A stretch of DNA of 9,293 bases. Origin: Pseudomonadota bacterium (GTDB lineage Bacteria > Pseudomonadota > Gammaproteobacteria > Burkholderiales > Ferrovaceae). Below are positions 1 to 7,983 of this stretch, one piece after another. Where the stretch lies: NCBI GenBank assembly GCA_021828575.1, contig JAJZEL010000134.1, positions 1,914 to 11,206 on the forward strand, written 5' to 3'. Position 1 is the stretch's first letter; each line of letters opens with the position of its first letter. A program made the position numbers and the translations under genes. The notes beneath the pieces were generated by a model. That model was not told the DNA's origin. It did not search any database and saw only the letters and a list, made by a program, of their open reading frames with translations.

Positions 1-1307
1 GGGAAGGTTTTTCGAGTTTGCGATTGTGGTCCGAATTGCGTCCTGCCTTCGTGAAAATCGACAAGCACTTCGTACAGAACATTGAAAATGATCCGGTTAA
101 GGAGCAGTTCATTCGTTCCATTCTGGACATTGCACGTCAAGCGCGCTGTCGTGTCATTGCAGAGGGTATCGAAACCGAAGCCGAAATGAGAGTCACGAAA
201 CGGCTTGGCATGACTGACGGTCAGGGCTATTATTTTGCCAAACCGGTGTCAGACCCTGAAAAAATGCTGTTGCCCGGCATTAGTCATGCGCTGTTTCATG
301 GGGGGGGAAAGGAAGATCAAGACCATGAAACGTGCACCCGGGATACCATCACTGCACGGAACCTCATTCATCAGCAGTCTCCGGTCAGGTTGATGGATTC
401 CAACGATCATGTGTTGCGCATCCTGGAAAAGAATCCTCATGTGGACTCCTTGCCTGTGGTGGACAACGCGCAAGCGCCAGTAGGACTGATTACCCGCTCA
501 TCCATGGTGGGCAGTTTCGCCCAACCTTATCGGCATGAGCTGTTTGGAAAGAAATCCTGTGCCCAGTTCATGGATACACAGCCCTTGCTGGTGGAGAAAA
601 CGGCCACAGTACAGGACATCAGCCGAATCCTGAGCAGTTCGGAACGACGTCACCTGGTGCAGGGGTTCATCGTAACGGATCAGGGGAAATATCACGGCAT
701 GGCCTATGGTCAGGATTTGATCCGCGTGATCACCGATATGCAGATTCAAGCCGCCAAATATGCCAACCCGTTGACCCAGTTACCGGGGAACGTACCCATT
801 CATGAACATCTGGACAGTCTGTTGAGGGACAGGACATCTTTTGTGGCGTGTTATTGTGATCTGGATCATTTCAAACCCTACAATGACCTTTACGGGTTCA
901 GTGCTGGTGATGCCATCATCCAGATGACCGCAGAAATCCTGAAAAGGGCCTGTGCTCCCGAGGCGGATTTTCTTGGGCATATTGGTGGTGACGATTTCAT
1001 CGTCCTGTTTCAGAGTCAGGACTGGGAGGATCGCTGCCATGCTGCTCTGCGCGAATTCGAACAGGGGGTACGCACCCATTTTACGCGGGAAGATCTTGAG
1101 CTTGGGGGGTATTGCACTGAAAACCGTCAGTTCGAAAAAGTGTTCCATCCTCTGACATCCTTGTCTATTGGGGCCGTCGTTGTGCCCCCGGACCGTTTTT
1201 CCTCTTACATGGAAGTTTCAAAGCTGGCATCGGGGGCCAAAAGTCAGGCCAAGAAAATGCAGGGCAACGCGCTGTTTATCAATCGGCGCTTTTCTGCCGC
1301 CGGTTGA
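1..1307 (+). CDS. EAL-CBS-CBS-GGDEF cyclic-di-GMP signalling protein, 5' end missing
   Basis: C-terminal part of a protein with c-di-GMP phosphodiesterase and diguanylate cyclase domains. The frame is open from base 3 to the window edge, and the first residues already read as EAL-domain interior (GFSSLRLWSELRP, then VKID at about 51-62), so the true start lies upstream; the TTG at 18 is not a start. The EAL half keeps the AEGIET loop (159-176) and GQGYYFAKP (about 222-248). A G8 linker follows, then a pair of CBS domains (about 379-749; SLPVVDN and HLVQGFIVTD strands), which in other proteins bind adenine nucleotides. The GGDEF domain starts at NPLTQLPGN, has DLDHFKPYND and SAGD, and its signature is GGDDF (984-998) rather than GGDEF. 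The RxxD inhibitory site appears absent because Pro occupies the Arg position. The EAL motif itself is outside the window, so phosphodiesterase activity cannot be fully judged. The stop is 19 bases before yhdP. Confidence 0.93.
   Translation, partial: EGFSSLRLWSELRPAFVKIDKHFVQNIENDPVKEQFIRSILDIARQARCRVIAEGIETEAEMRVTKRLGMTDGQGYYFAKPVSDPEKMLLPGISHALFHGGGKEDQDHETCTRDTITARNLIHQQSPVRLMDSNDHVLRILEKNPHVDSLPVVDNAQAPVGLITRSSMVGSFAQPYRHELFGKKSCAQFMDTQPLLVEKTATVQDISRILSSSERRHLVQGFIVTDQGKYHGMAYGQDLIRVITDMQIQAAKYANPLTQLPGNVPIHEHLDSLLRDRTSFVACYCDLDHFKPYNDLYGFSAGDAIIQMTAEILKRACAPEADFLGHIGGDDFIVLFQSQDWEDRCHAALREFEQGVRTHFTREDLELGGYCTENRQFEKVFHPLTSLSIGAVVVPPDRFSSYMEVSKLASGAKSQAKKMQGNALFINRRFSAAG
300..307 (+). 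repeat. G8 homopolymer in the linker between EAL and CBS domains
   Basis: Eight consecutive G bases, the longest single-base run noticed in the window, encode part of a Gly-Gly-Gly linker just after the EAL domain. Gain of one G would put a TGA in frame at 326-328; loss of one G would put a TGA in frame at 391-393. Either change would separate the EAL domain from the CBS and GGDEF domains. Such tracts can be slippage-prone, but a single run of this length can also arise by chance. Confidence 0.9.
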
Positions 1308-1326
1308 GGGGTGCACATGATTTATA

Positions 1327-4300
1327 ATGGTGCGCATGGTCAGTCATCGGGCAGTATTGAGGGTTTCATTCAAGACCTGCCTTTGGGGCGGAGGGGTGCT
1401 GGCCCTCCTGTTGTTGCTCTTCTGGATTTTTCTCCAGATCACGATTCTTCGCAATGTCGACCGTTATCGACCTGATCTAGAGGCAGCCTTCCTGCAGGCC
1501 ACAGGTGCCCGGGTCAGCATTGGCCAGCTATCGGCTGCTGGTGTCGGGTTGTTACCTACAGTAACGCTGAAACAGGTTGTTCTTTATAGTCCGAACGGAA
1601 CCCCGGGGTTGCATCTGGACCAGGTACGGGGGACGTTGTCGTTATCTTCACTGCTAAGGGGAAGACTGGATCTGGTATCCCTGGTCATTGATGGCCCCAC
1701 TCTTGCCTTGAGGATGGATGCTTCAGGTCAGCTTTTTCTCTCGGGTATTCCGCTGCCCAGATCTTCCGATGGAGATAACCATTTTCTCGAATGGTTGTTA
1801 CAGCAGGGCCGGATAGACATCACTCACGCCACCCTTGAGTGGCAAGACGATCAGGCTGGTGGGTTACCCTTGTTGCTGCAACAGGGTAGCATCCACCTGC
1901 GCAACCGCAGAAACTTCCATCAGATCTCGGTCGCGTTCATTCCTCCCGAGAATTTGGGGGCTCCCGTTTCCATCGAGGGCAAGATATCGGGGCGTCGTCT
2001 GGCCGACATGTCCGATTGGAATGGTTACCTGGCAGTACATTCCAGACGAGTGGACCTGAGAGTGGCCAAACGCTGGATAGCTCAGCTTGCACCCCTCAAC
2101 CAGGGGCATGGCAATCTGGATGTGAAGCTCCTTTGGCACCATTCGCCCCACTGGGGCATCGAGATTGCGGGGGACATGCAAGGCATTGATGCACAGTTTC
2201 CCACAGCGCCAGCTCCCCTCCATTTTGACCATATTCAGGGTACGCTGGCCTTTTCTGAAATAACCGGTGGCGTTGACATGTCCACTTTGGGGTTGACTGT
2301 ACAGGGCACGGGAAGCTTCAAACCTGTCGTACCACTCAACCTGCACTTTAGAGCGGGAGATGAGGGCGGGGCAGTGCGTGTCAACCGGCTTGATTTTGGT
2401 CAGGTGGGTAAATTGCTTGATGCTCTTCCGTTGACGGCAGGCCAACGAGCATTCTGGGTGGCTCAAGGGTTGCAGGGGCAAGTCAGGGACCTGGATCTTT
2501 TCTGGAAGGGTCCGCCCAGGCAACCCACCGATTATGGTATCCGGGCCGATCTCATGGGCTTTCACCTGAACGCTCAGGATGTACTCCCTGCTATCAACCA
2601 GTTTAGTGGTCATCTGGAGGCATCGCCCAAGTCAGGACGAATAGAAGGCGTTGGTGGTGAAACGTCCCTGAGGTTGCCCAAGGTGTTTGCACAGCCATTT
2701 CCAATTCATGGTTTTCAGGTCAATGCAGGGTGGACGTGGCGGGCTGGACAGACGGAAGTCAGGGTGAACCATCTGGAAGTGGTCAACAATGATCTTGCAG
2801 GGCATATGGAAGGTACCCTGTGGTGGGGTGCGGAGGGACCGGGAAATTCCAGTTTGAAGGGAGTCCTGCGGCATGCATCGCCCTCTGCGGTATGGCGCTA
2901 CTTGCCCCTGATGGTTTCAAAGGATGCGCGGGATTGGCTTCAGACTGCCCTGGTAAGTGGGACAGCCCGTGATGTGACGTTTGAACTCAATGGCAATTTG
3001 AATGCATTTCCTTTTCAGGGAGACAAGGGAGGACATTTCCGCGTGGGGGCGCGGATCGAGGATGCCAGTTTGAAATACATGCCGGACTGGCCTGCCATCA
3101 CCCATGTGAATGGCCGGTTGTCCATTGAGGGAGGGAGCCTTACCGTCATGGCAGACAGTGGCAATGTGCTGGGTGCCAGAATCTTGTCTGCCACTGCGCA
3201 CATTCCTGACCTGACCAATGGAGACGAGCGGTTGGATGTTCAGGGAAAAGTGTCGTGTGCATTGAAGAGTGGTTTGGATTTTATGCGCCAGAGCCCGGTA
3301 TCCGGATATCTGGATCATGCCTTGGACAGTTTTGATGGAGCAGGCGATGGTCATCTGGACATTCAGGTCAATATTCCCCTGCGACACGCTCTGGATGCGC
3401 GGGTCCACGGAATTTATACTTTGCAGGGTGCCACGTTGTTTAATGATTCGCTGGGAACACCACCTATTTCCCGAGTGACGGGGCCACTTGAATTCACGGA
3501 AAATTCGGTATCAGCACCTTCGTTGACAGGGGAAGTGCTGGGTGGGGATGCCGCATTTTCCCTGACCATGCCCACGCCGGATGTGGTTCATCTGGTCGCG
3601 ACTGGCAAGGCAGACATGTCCACCTTGGCTTCCGTCTATCATGAAGACGTTCTGCACGAAGTTTCCGGCCTTGAACCTTGGAAAGGGGATTTTTCCTTCT
3701 CCAAAAAAATGACTGTCGTGAATGTGGATTCCCAAGTCGATTTTCTTGGAGATCCCGTTTCAGTTCACGTGACGGCGCCTGCAACGGGTGGACTGGACTT
3801 GGCTCTGGTCGGCAGTACGACCCGCGCCAGTATTGTCAATCGTTATCCGGGTGCCTTTCTGGATCAGTTGGGCAAGACTGTAGATTGGAAAGGACATGTC
3901 TTGCTGTTCGACACCCGTAGCAAGAGTCGGCTGGCTTTTACGGCCACGAGCTCTTTTTTTCATGAGCCATTGCAGGGTAATTTGACAGGTTTCCTGGCCG
4001 GTCCCGTAAAATTCGAACTCAATGGAGGACTTTCAGCGGATGGACTGGAAAAAGCGGGCTACGCAAGCCTGACGCAGATTCTTCATGGTTCAACCCATTG
4101 GCATGCCAACGGCGAAATTCATGGAGGGCGGGCGTCTTTCCAGTTGAGGTCATCCGTGACGGGTTTGAGTGTGAATGCCCCCAAACCCTATCTCAAACCC
4201 GCTGGGCAGCCCTGGCCATTTGTTCTTGATGGCGTACGCGACGATCATTCACTTGTTTTGCATGGTGTCTGGGGCAAATGGGGTGGAATGCGGATGCGTT

Positions 4301-5583
4301 ATGTGCGCAAGGCCGATAATCCCCAGCTGCAACCCGACAGAGGAGAGATCCGGTTGGGTGGTGACGTACCTTCCCTGCCTCAGGAAGGTATGCTTTTGAC
4401 CGGGTCTGTGGATACCATCAACGTGACGGAGTGGCAAACCCTGCTGGCCGACCTGCAGGGGCAGGATACCGGCAAATCTTCAGGCATCGTCTGGCCCGTG
4501 AACCGTCTTCTTCTGACTTTGCACCACATGGACTGGATGGGCCGTTCATGGGGTGACCAGCAGGTTGATGGGGCACGCCAGTCCGATCGCTGGATCCTGA
4601 ACAGTCGTGGGGACCATGAAGTCGGGCAGTGGTCCTGGGATCCGACGGGTATCGGTCATTTGGAAGTCCATCTGGAACACTTGGATGTGCCGGAGGGGCC
4701 CAAAGATACGAAGAACCCTTCACCACCAGTTGTTTCCAAGGTTTCAGGGGCTCATCAGCACCTGCCTTCCATGGACATCGTTGTGGATCATCTGGCATTG
4801 CATGGCAAACCTTATGGCAGGGTACGCCTGTCTGGAGAGCCGGACAGAACAGGCTGGCATGTACGTCAGTGGGCTCTGGAGGATCCCGGTGGAACCATGG
4901 AAGGTAGTGGCGACTGGATTATGGAGGGAGCAGAGGCCGTTCGACTGAAACTCGCCCTGAAAGCAGATGATCTGGGGAAGTTTCTGGCAGCCATGAATCA
5001 TCCAGGTACCCTTTCTCGTGGTCACGGTGATATGGAGGGGTCCGTGCAATGGCCGGGAGGGCCAGGTGATTTCGATCTTGGTGCGTTGCAGGGAACTTTT
5101 TCAGTTGATCTAAAGGACGGCCAATTTAGCAAGGTGGAAACCAGCAGTCTGGGCCGACTGCTTGGATTGCTCAGCTTGCAGAGCTTGCCGAGACGGATTA
5201 CTCTCGACTTCAATGATGTGTTTTCTGATGGTTTTGCCTTTGACACCCTGAAATCCGATTTCAGGCTTGACCGTGGAAAGCTTTCCACCGACGATTTCGT
5301 CATGGAAGGTCCTTCGGCCAAGGTGGCTTTGTCGGGTGACGTGAACTTGCTGTTGGAAACAGCTTCTCTGCAGGCCAGGGTAGATCCTGCCGTAGGCAGT
5401 AGTCTCTCATTGGCCACTACCGTGATTGGCGGGCCCGTGGCGGGAGCAGCCACCTACCTTGTGCAGAAAATCCTGCATAATCCACTGGACAGAGCCTTGA
5501 GTTACGAATATTCCATCGATGGCGCATGGGATAATCCCGATATCACGAAAACAGGCACGCTCAGCCTGTTACCCAAGCCATGA
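1327..5583 (+). CDS. yhdP: YhdP family AsmA-like inner-membrane protein
   Basis: A 1418-residue member of the YhdP/TamB/AsmA-like group. In E. coli, YhdP with TamB and YdbH supports phospholipid movement from the inner to the outer membrane. One N-terminal membrane segment (about residues 19-41, Leu-rich after LWGGG) anchors a long beta-rich periplasmic part. The opening after it (NVDRYRPDLEAAF, then a GLLPTVTLKQVVLY strand and IDGPTLALRMDASG) is typical of the family. A conserved middle section lies near residues 536-620 (DWLQTALVSGTARDVTF, then MPDWPAI). The C-terminal AsmA-like region runs from about residue 1254 to the end (SSLGRLLGLLSLQSLPRR, DFNDVFSDGFAFD, IDGAWDNPDI). E. coli YhdP, from memory, is about 1266 residues, so this one is somewhat longer. 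The frame cannot extend upstream of 1327 because of a TGA at 1318-1320. ATG 1336 is an alternative start; neither has a well-placed ribosome site. The product looks intact. Confidence 0.93.
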   Translation: MVRMVSHRAVLRVSFKTCLWGGGVLALLLLLFWIFLQITILRNVDRYRPDLEAAFLQATGARVSIGQLSAAGVGLLPTVTLKQVVLYSPNGTPGLHLDQVRGTLSLSSLLRGRLDLVSLVIDGPTLALRMDASGQLFLSGIPLPRSSDGDNHFLEWLLQQGRIDITHATLEWQDDQAGGLPLLLQQGSIHLRNRRNFHQISVAFIPPENLGAPVSIEGKISGRRLADMSDWNGYLAVHSRRVDLRVAKRWIAQLAPLNQGHGNLDVKLLWHHSPHWGIEIAGDMQGIDAQFPTAPAPLHFDHIQGTLAFSEITGGVDMSTLGLTVQGTGSFKPVVPLNLHFRAGDEGGAVRVNRLDFGQVGKLLDALPLTAGQRAFWVAQGLQGQVRDLDLFWKGPPRQPTDYGIRADLMGFHLNAQDVLPAINQFSGHLEASPKSGRIEGVGGETSLRLPKVFAQPFPIHGFQVNAGWTWRAGQTEVRVNHLEVVNNDLAGHMEGTLWWGAEGPGNSSLKGVLRHASPSAVWRYLPLMVSKDARDWLQTALVSGTARDVTFELNGNLNAFPFQGDKGGHFRVGARIEDASLKYMPDWPAITHVNGRLSIEGGSLTVMADSGNVLGARILSATAHIPDLTNGDERLDVQGKVSCALKSGLDFMRQSPVSGYLDHALDSFDGAGDGHLDIQVNIPLRHALDARVHGIYTLQGATLFNDSLGTPPISRVTGPLEFTENSVSAPSLTGEVLGGDAAFSLTMPTPDVVHLVATGKADMSTLASVYHEDVLHEVSGLEPWKGDFSFSKKMTVVNVDSQVDFLGDPVSVHVTAPATGGLDLALVGSTTRASIVNRYPGAFLDQLGKTVDWKGHVLLFDTRSKSRLAFTATSSFFHEPLQGNLTGFLAGPVKFELNGGLSADGLEKAGYASLTQILHGSTHWHANGEIHGGRASFQLRSSVTGLSVNAPKPYLKPAGQPWPFVLDGVRDDHSLVLHGVWGKWGGMRMRYVRKADNPQLQPDRGEIRLGGDVPSLPQEGMLLTGSVDTINVTEWQTLLADLQGQDTGKSSGIVWPVNRLLLTLHHMDWMGRSWGDQQVDGARQSDRWILNSRGDHEVGQWSWDPTGIGHLEVHLEHLDVPEGPKDTKNPSPPVVSKVSGAHQHLPSMDIVVDHLALHGKPYGRVRLSGEPDRTGWHVRQWALEDPGGTMEGSGDWIMEGAEAVRLKLALKADDLGKFLAAMNHPGTLSRGHGDMEGSVQWPGGPGDFDLGALQGTFSVDLKDGQFSKVETSSLGRLLGLLSLQSLPRRITLDFNDVFSDGFAFDTLKSDFRLDRGKLSTDDFVMEGPSAKVALSGDVNLLLETASLQARVDPAVGSSLSLATTVIGGPVAGAATYLVQKILHNPLDRALSYEYSIDGAWDNPDITKTGTLSLLPKP

Positions 5584-5587
5584 TCGC

Positions 5588-5593
5588 AGGAGA
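5588..5593 (+). promoter_or_regulatory. Shine-Dalgarno site fixing the GTG start of the amidase gene
   Basis: AGGAGA sits just after the yhdP stop, and its AGGAG core ends 7 bases before GTG at 5600. This is the strongest ribosome-binding site in the window. It supports GTG 5600 over the longer reading from 5519, which would overlap 65 bases of yhdP with no comparable site. Confidence 0.8.
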
Positions 5594-5599
5594 GCCGCA

Positions 5600-6502
5600 G
5601 TGATACCGCAAAACAGTAGCCACCGCTCGCAAGACGAAGGTTTTGGAAAGGCCAGGCCTTTGCCTGGAAGCTTCAGGGTGGCGGCCATACAAATGGCATC
5701 AGGTCCCCATGTGGGCTCCAATCTGGCCGAAGCGGCACGACTGATCAAGATGGCAGCCGACCAGGGGGCTTCTGTCGTGGCCCTGCCGGAATATTTTGCC
5801 ATCATGGGCATGCATGAGCATGACAAGGTGGCGCTGGCTGAAGATTTTGGCAATGGTCCCGTACAGGAATTTCTGTCCCGTACTGCCAGGCGCTTGGGAA
5901 TATGGATCGTAGGAGGGACTGTGCCCATTCGGAGCTCAGTCGAGGGAAAAATACGCAATAGTTGCCTCGTATTCGATGCTACAGGCAGGTGTGCAGCCAG
6001 ATATGACAAGATTCACCTGTTTGGCTTCAGGCGAGGAGAAGAGTGCTACGACGAATCGCGCACTATTGAGCCCGGGAATGAAGTGGTGACTGTGGACACC
6101 CCTTTCGGAAAGTTCGGATTGTCCATATGTTACGACTTGCGATTTCCAGAGTTGTATCGGGCGATGGGTATGGTTGACATGATTTTTATTCCGGCAGCTT
6201 TTACCGAGACCACTGGTAAAGCTCACTGGGATACCCTTGTCAGGGCGCGGGCTATCGAAAACATGGCCTATGTGGTGGCACCTGCCCAGGGTGGGTACCA
6301 CATGAATGGTCGGGAAACCCACGGTTCTTCCATGATCGTTGATCCATGGGGGGTTGTGCTTGATCAGTTGCCCCGGGGGTCCGGAGTGGTGATGGCCGGG
6401 GTCAATCCCGTACACCAGTCGGACCTTCGGGCCAGTTTGCCGGCGCTGTCTCATCGAGTGGTGGGACTTGAGGTGCCACAAGGAAATACTCGAACAGGAT
6501 GA
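5600..6502 (+). CDS. Carbon-nitrogen hydrolase, Nit/YbeM-like amidase
   Basis: A 300-residue cytoplasmic member of the nitrilase superfamily. The Glu-Lys-Cys catalytic triad is visible: Glu64 in ALPEYF, Lys137 in RYDKIHLF, Cys177 in SICYDLRFPELY. The segments AAFTETTGKAHW, RARAIENMAYVVAPAQ and MIVDPWG fit the Nit1/YbeM branch, whose studied members hydrolyse deaminated glutathione (a metabolite-repair reaction); omega-amidase or another amide substrate is possible. Start chosen at GTG 5600 on the strength of the AGGAGA site. The conserved core begins near residue 25 (FRVAAIQMASG), leaving a polar extension of about 24 residues with no signal peptide. It lies 16 bases after yhdP and 6 before tldD, so it is very probably co-transcribed and perhaps translationally coupled. 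I recall a nitrilase-family gene in the same position in Pseudomonas (PA4475 between PA4474 and PA4476). Family assignment is firm; the substrate is inferred. Confidence 0.92.
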   Translation: MIPQNSSHRSQDEGFGKARPLPGSFRVAAIQMASGPHVGSNLAEAARLIKMAADQGASVVALPEYFAIMGMHEHDKVALAEDFGNGPVQEFLSRTARRLGIWIVGGTVPIRSSVEGKIRNSCLVFDATGRCAARYDKIHLFGFRRGEECYDESRTIEPGNEVVTVDTPFGKFGLSICYDLRFPELYRAMGMVDMIFIPAAFTETTGKAHWDTLVRARAIENMAYVVAPAQGGYHMNGRETHGSSMIVDPWGVVLDQLPRGSGVVMAGVNPVHQSDLRASLPALSHRVVGLEVPQGNTRTG

Positions 6503-6508
6503 CTTAAA

Positions 6509-7966
6509 ATGAGTAACGATGTATTGGCTTTGGCAGAAACCGTGCTTCTGGCTCCTTACGCATTGAACAGTTCGCGACTGGAGCAGGTGTTTGGCGAGAT
6601 TCTCACCCGGCAGGTGGATGCGGCCGACCTTTATTTTCAGTATTGCCGGGCAGAAGGATGGAGTCTCGAAGAAGGGGTCGTGAAGTCCGGTTCATTCCAC
6701 ATTGATCAAGGGGTGGGTGTGCGCGCCATCAGCGGCGAAAAAACTGCTTTTGCCTATTCAGATGATATCCAGTGGGATTCGCTGCTTCAGGCTGCCGAGG
6801 CCACGCGGGCCATTGCCCGTTCCGGGCAGTCCGGGGCGCGACCGCTGTTGCGTGCCGATGCCACGCGTCCAGCGCTTTACCTGCCGCAGGATCCTCTTAA
6901 AACACTTCAGGACGACCAGAAGGTCAGGCTGCTCGAAAAGCTGGAGCGCATGGCACGACAGATGGACCCACGCGTGACGCAAGTCATGGCTTCACTGGCA
7001 GGTGAATACGAAGTGGTACTGATTGCTCGTAGCGATGGGCATCTGAGCGCGGACGTGCGTCCCCTTGTTCGGGTATCCCTGCAAGTGATTGCTGAACAGG
7101 GCGGTCTCCGCGAGCAGGGTTCTTCAGGCGGTGGTGGGCGGTTTGGTTATGAATATTTCGATGATGCCATTCTCGAAGATTATGCGCGCAAGGCAGTTGT
7201 TCAGGCGCTGACCAATCTGGATGCTCGTCCCGCTCCTGCCGGACCCATGACGGTCGTACTGGGCCCGGGATGGCCGGGTATTCTTTTGCACGAAGCCATT
7301 GGGCATGGTCTCGAAGGAGACTTCAATCGGAAGGGAACTTCCGCCTTTTCTGGAAGAATCGGTGAGCGTGTGGCTGCCCCCGGCGTGACCGTGCTGGACG
7401 ACGGAACCTTGCCCCATCGCCGTGGCTCGCTTAACAGGGACGATGAAGGCAATCCTACCCAATGCACGACCCTGATTGAAGACGGAATCCTCAAGGGGTA
7501 TCTTCAGGACAGCTTGAACGCGAGGCTGATGAGCATGCCCCTGACAGGAAATGGTCGTCGTGAGTCCTATGCACACATTCCCATGCCCCGCATGACAAAC
7601 ACCTACATGTTGAATGGAAGTCATCATCACGGCGAAATCATTGAATCCGTTTCACGTGGTTTGTACGCTGCCAATTTTGGTGGCGGTCAGGTGGACATCA
7701 CCAGTGGGAAATTCGTGTTCTCGGCGGCGGAAGCCTGGATGATTGAAGATGGAAAACTGACGTATCCCGTTCGTGGTGCCACACTCATCGGAAATGGACC
7801 CGACGTATTGACGAAAGTTTCCATGATTGGCAATGACATGGCGCTTGATCCGGGGGTGGGTGTTTGTGGCAAGGAAGGTCAGAGCGTACCCGTGGGTGTT
7901 GGACAACCCACCTTGCGCATCGATGGATTGACAGTGGGTGGCACCGCGCAGGGTTTGGTAGAATGA
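6509..7966 (+). CDS. tldD: Metalloprotease subunit TldD
   Basis: A 485-residue protein, close to the usual TldD length of about 480. TldD forms a heterodimer with TldE (PmbA), a zinc protease that degrades unfolded short peptides; in E. coli it matures microcin B17 and acts on the CcdA antitoxin. The zinc site HEAIGH (HExxxH) is at residues 261-266, and Cys453 near the C-terminus fits the position of the third metal ligand known in E. coli TldD. Other family hallmarks are EEGVVKSGSFHIDQGVGVR near residue 54, GSSGGGGRFGYE near 204 and RRGSLNRDDEG in the second half. A modest AGGA at 6496-6499 lies 9 bases before ATG 6509 and overlaps the end of the amidase gene. The tldE partner is not in the window; in many genomes it is encoded separately. 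All key residues are present, so it should be active with its partner. Confidence 0.96.
   Translation: MSNDVLALAETVLLAPYALNSSRLEQVFGEILTRQVDAADLYFQYCRAEGWSLEEGVVKSGSFHIDQGVGVRAISGEKTAFAYSDDIQWDSLLQAAEATRAIARSGQSGARPLLRADATRPALYLPQDPLKTLQDDQKVRLLEKLERMARQMDPRVTQVMASLAGEYEVVLIARSDGHLSADVRPLVRVSLQVIAEQGGLREQGSSGGGGRFGYEYFDDAILEDYARKAVVQALTNLDARPAPAGPMTVVLGPGWPGILLHEAIGHGLEGDFNRKGTSAFSGRIGERVAAPGVTVLDDGTLPHRRGSLNRDDEGNPTQCTTLIEDGILKGYLQDSLNARLMSMPLTGNGRRESYAHIPMPRMTNTYMLNGSHHHGEIIESVSRGLYAANFGGGQVDITSGKFVFSAAEAWMIEDGKLTYPVRGATLIGNGPDVLTKVSMIGNDMALDPGVGVCGKEGQSVPVGVGQPTLRIDGLTVGGTAQGLVE
7956..7964 (+). promoter_or_regulatory. Possible extended -10 promoter for aroG
   Basis: TGG followed by TAGAAT forms an extended -10 element at the end of tldD, which would start transcription near 7971, about 30 bases before aroG. 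A perfect TTGACA lies at 7928-7933, but the spacing to TAGAAT is 25 bases, too long for a normal sigma-70 pair. Only the extended -10 reading is plausible. Confidence 0.25.
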
Positions 7967-7983
7967 CGGGTTTTCTGACCGTG

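Noticed and set aside
1864..2613. 249-codon open frame on the - strand inside yhdP
   Set aside because: It lies wholly within a well-supported gene, has no recognisable domain or membrane pattern, and reads as low-plausibility protein. Long antisense frames are common in GC-rich genes.
3703..3960. A7 (3703-3709) and T7 (3954-3960) runs in yhdP as slippage or frameshift signals
   Set aside because: The reading frame is continuous and family-like on both sides, and runs of seven are expected by chance in a gene this long.
5519..5599. Longer N-terminus for the amidase overlapping yhdP
   Set aside because: This would overlap yhdP by 65 bases with no ribosome site, and adds Arg-rich residues outside the family core. 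GTG 5600 has a strong AGGAGA.
5936..6481. 181-codon - strand open frame inside the amidase gene
   Set aside because: The + strand frame holds the catalytic Lys and Cys and the conserved motifs; the reverse frame resembles no family I know.
7124..7630. 168-codon - strand open frame inside tldD
   Set aside because: It covers the HExxxH region of tldD in reverse and shows no protein-like features.
7928..7964. TTGACA ... TAGAAT as a standard sigma-70 promoter before aroG
   Set aside because: The spacing is 25 bases against the usual 16-18, so the two boxes cannot work together; only an extended -10 reading remains possible.
7966..7983. Rho-independent terminator after tldD
   Set aside because: Only a four-pair ACGG/CCGT stem can be drawn, with no T-run after it.
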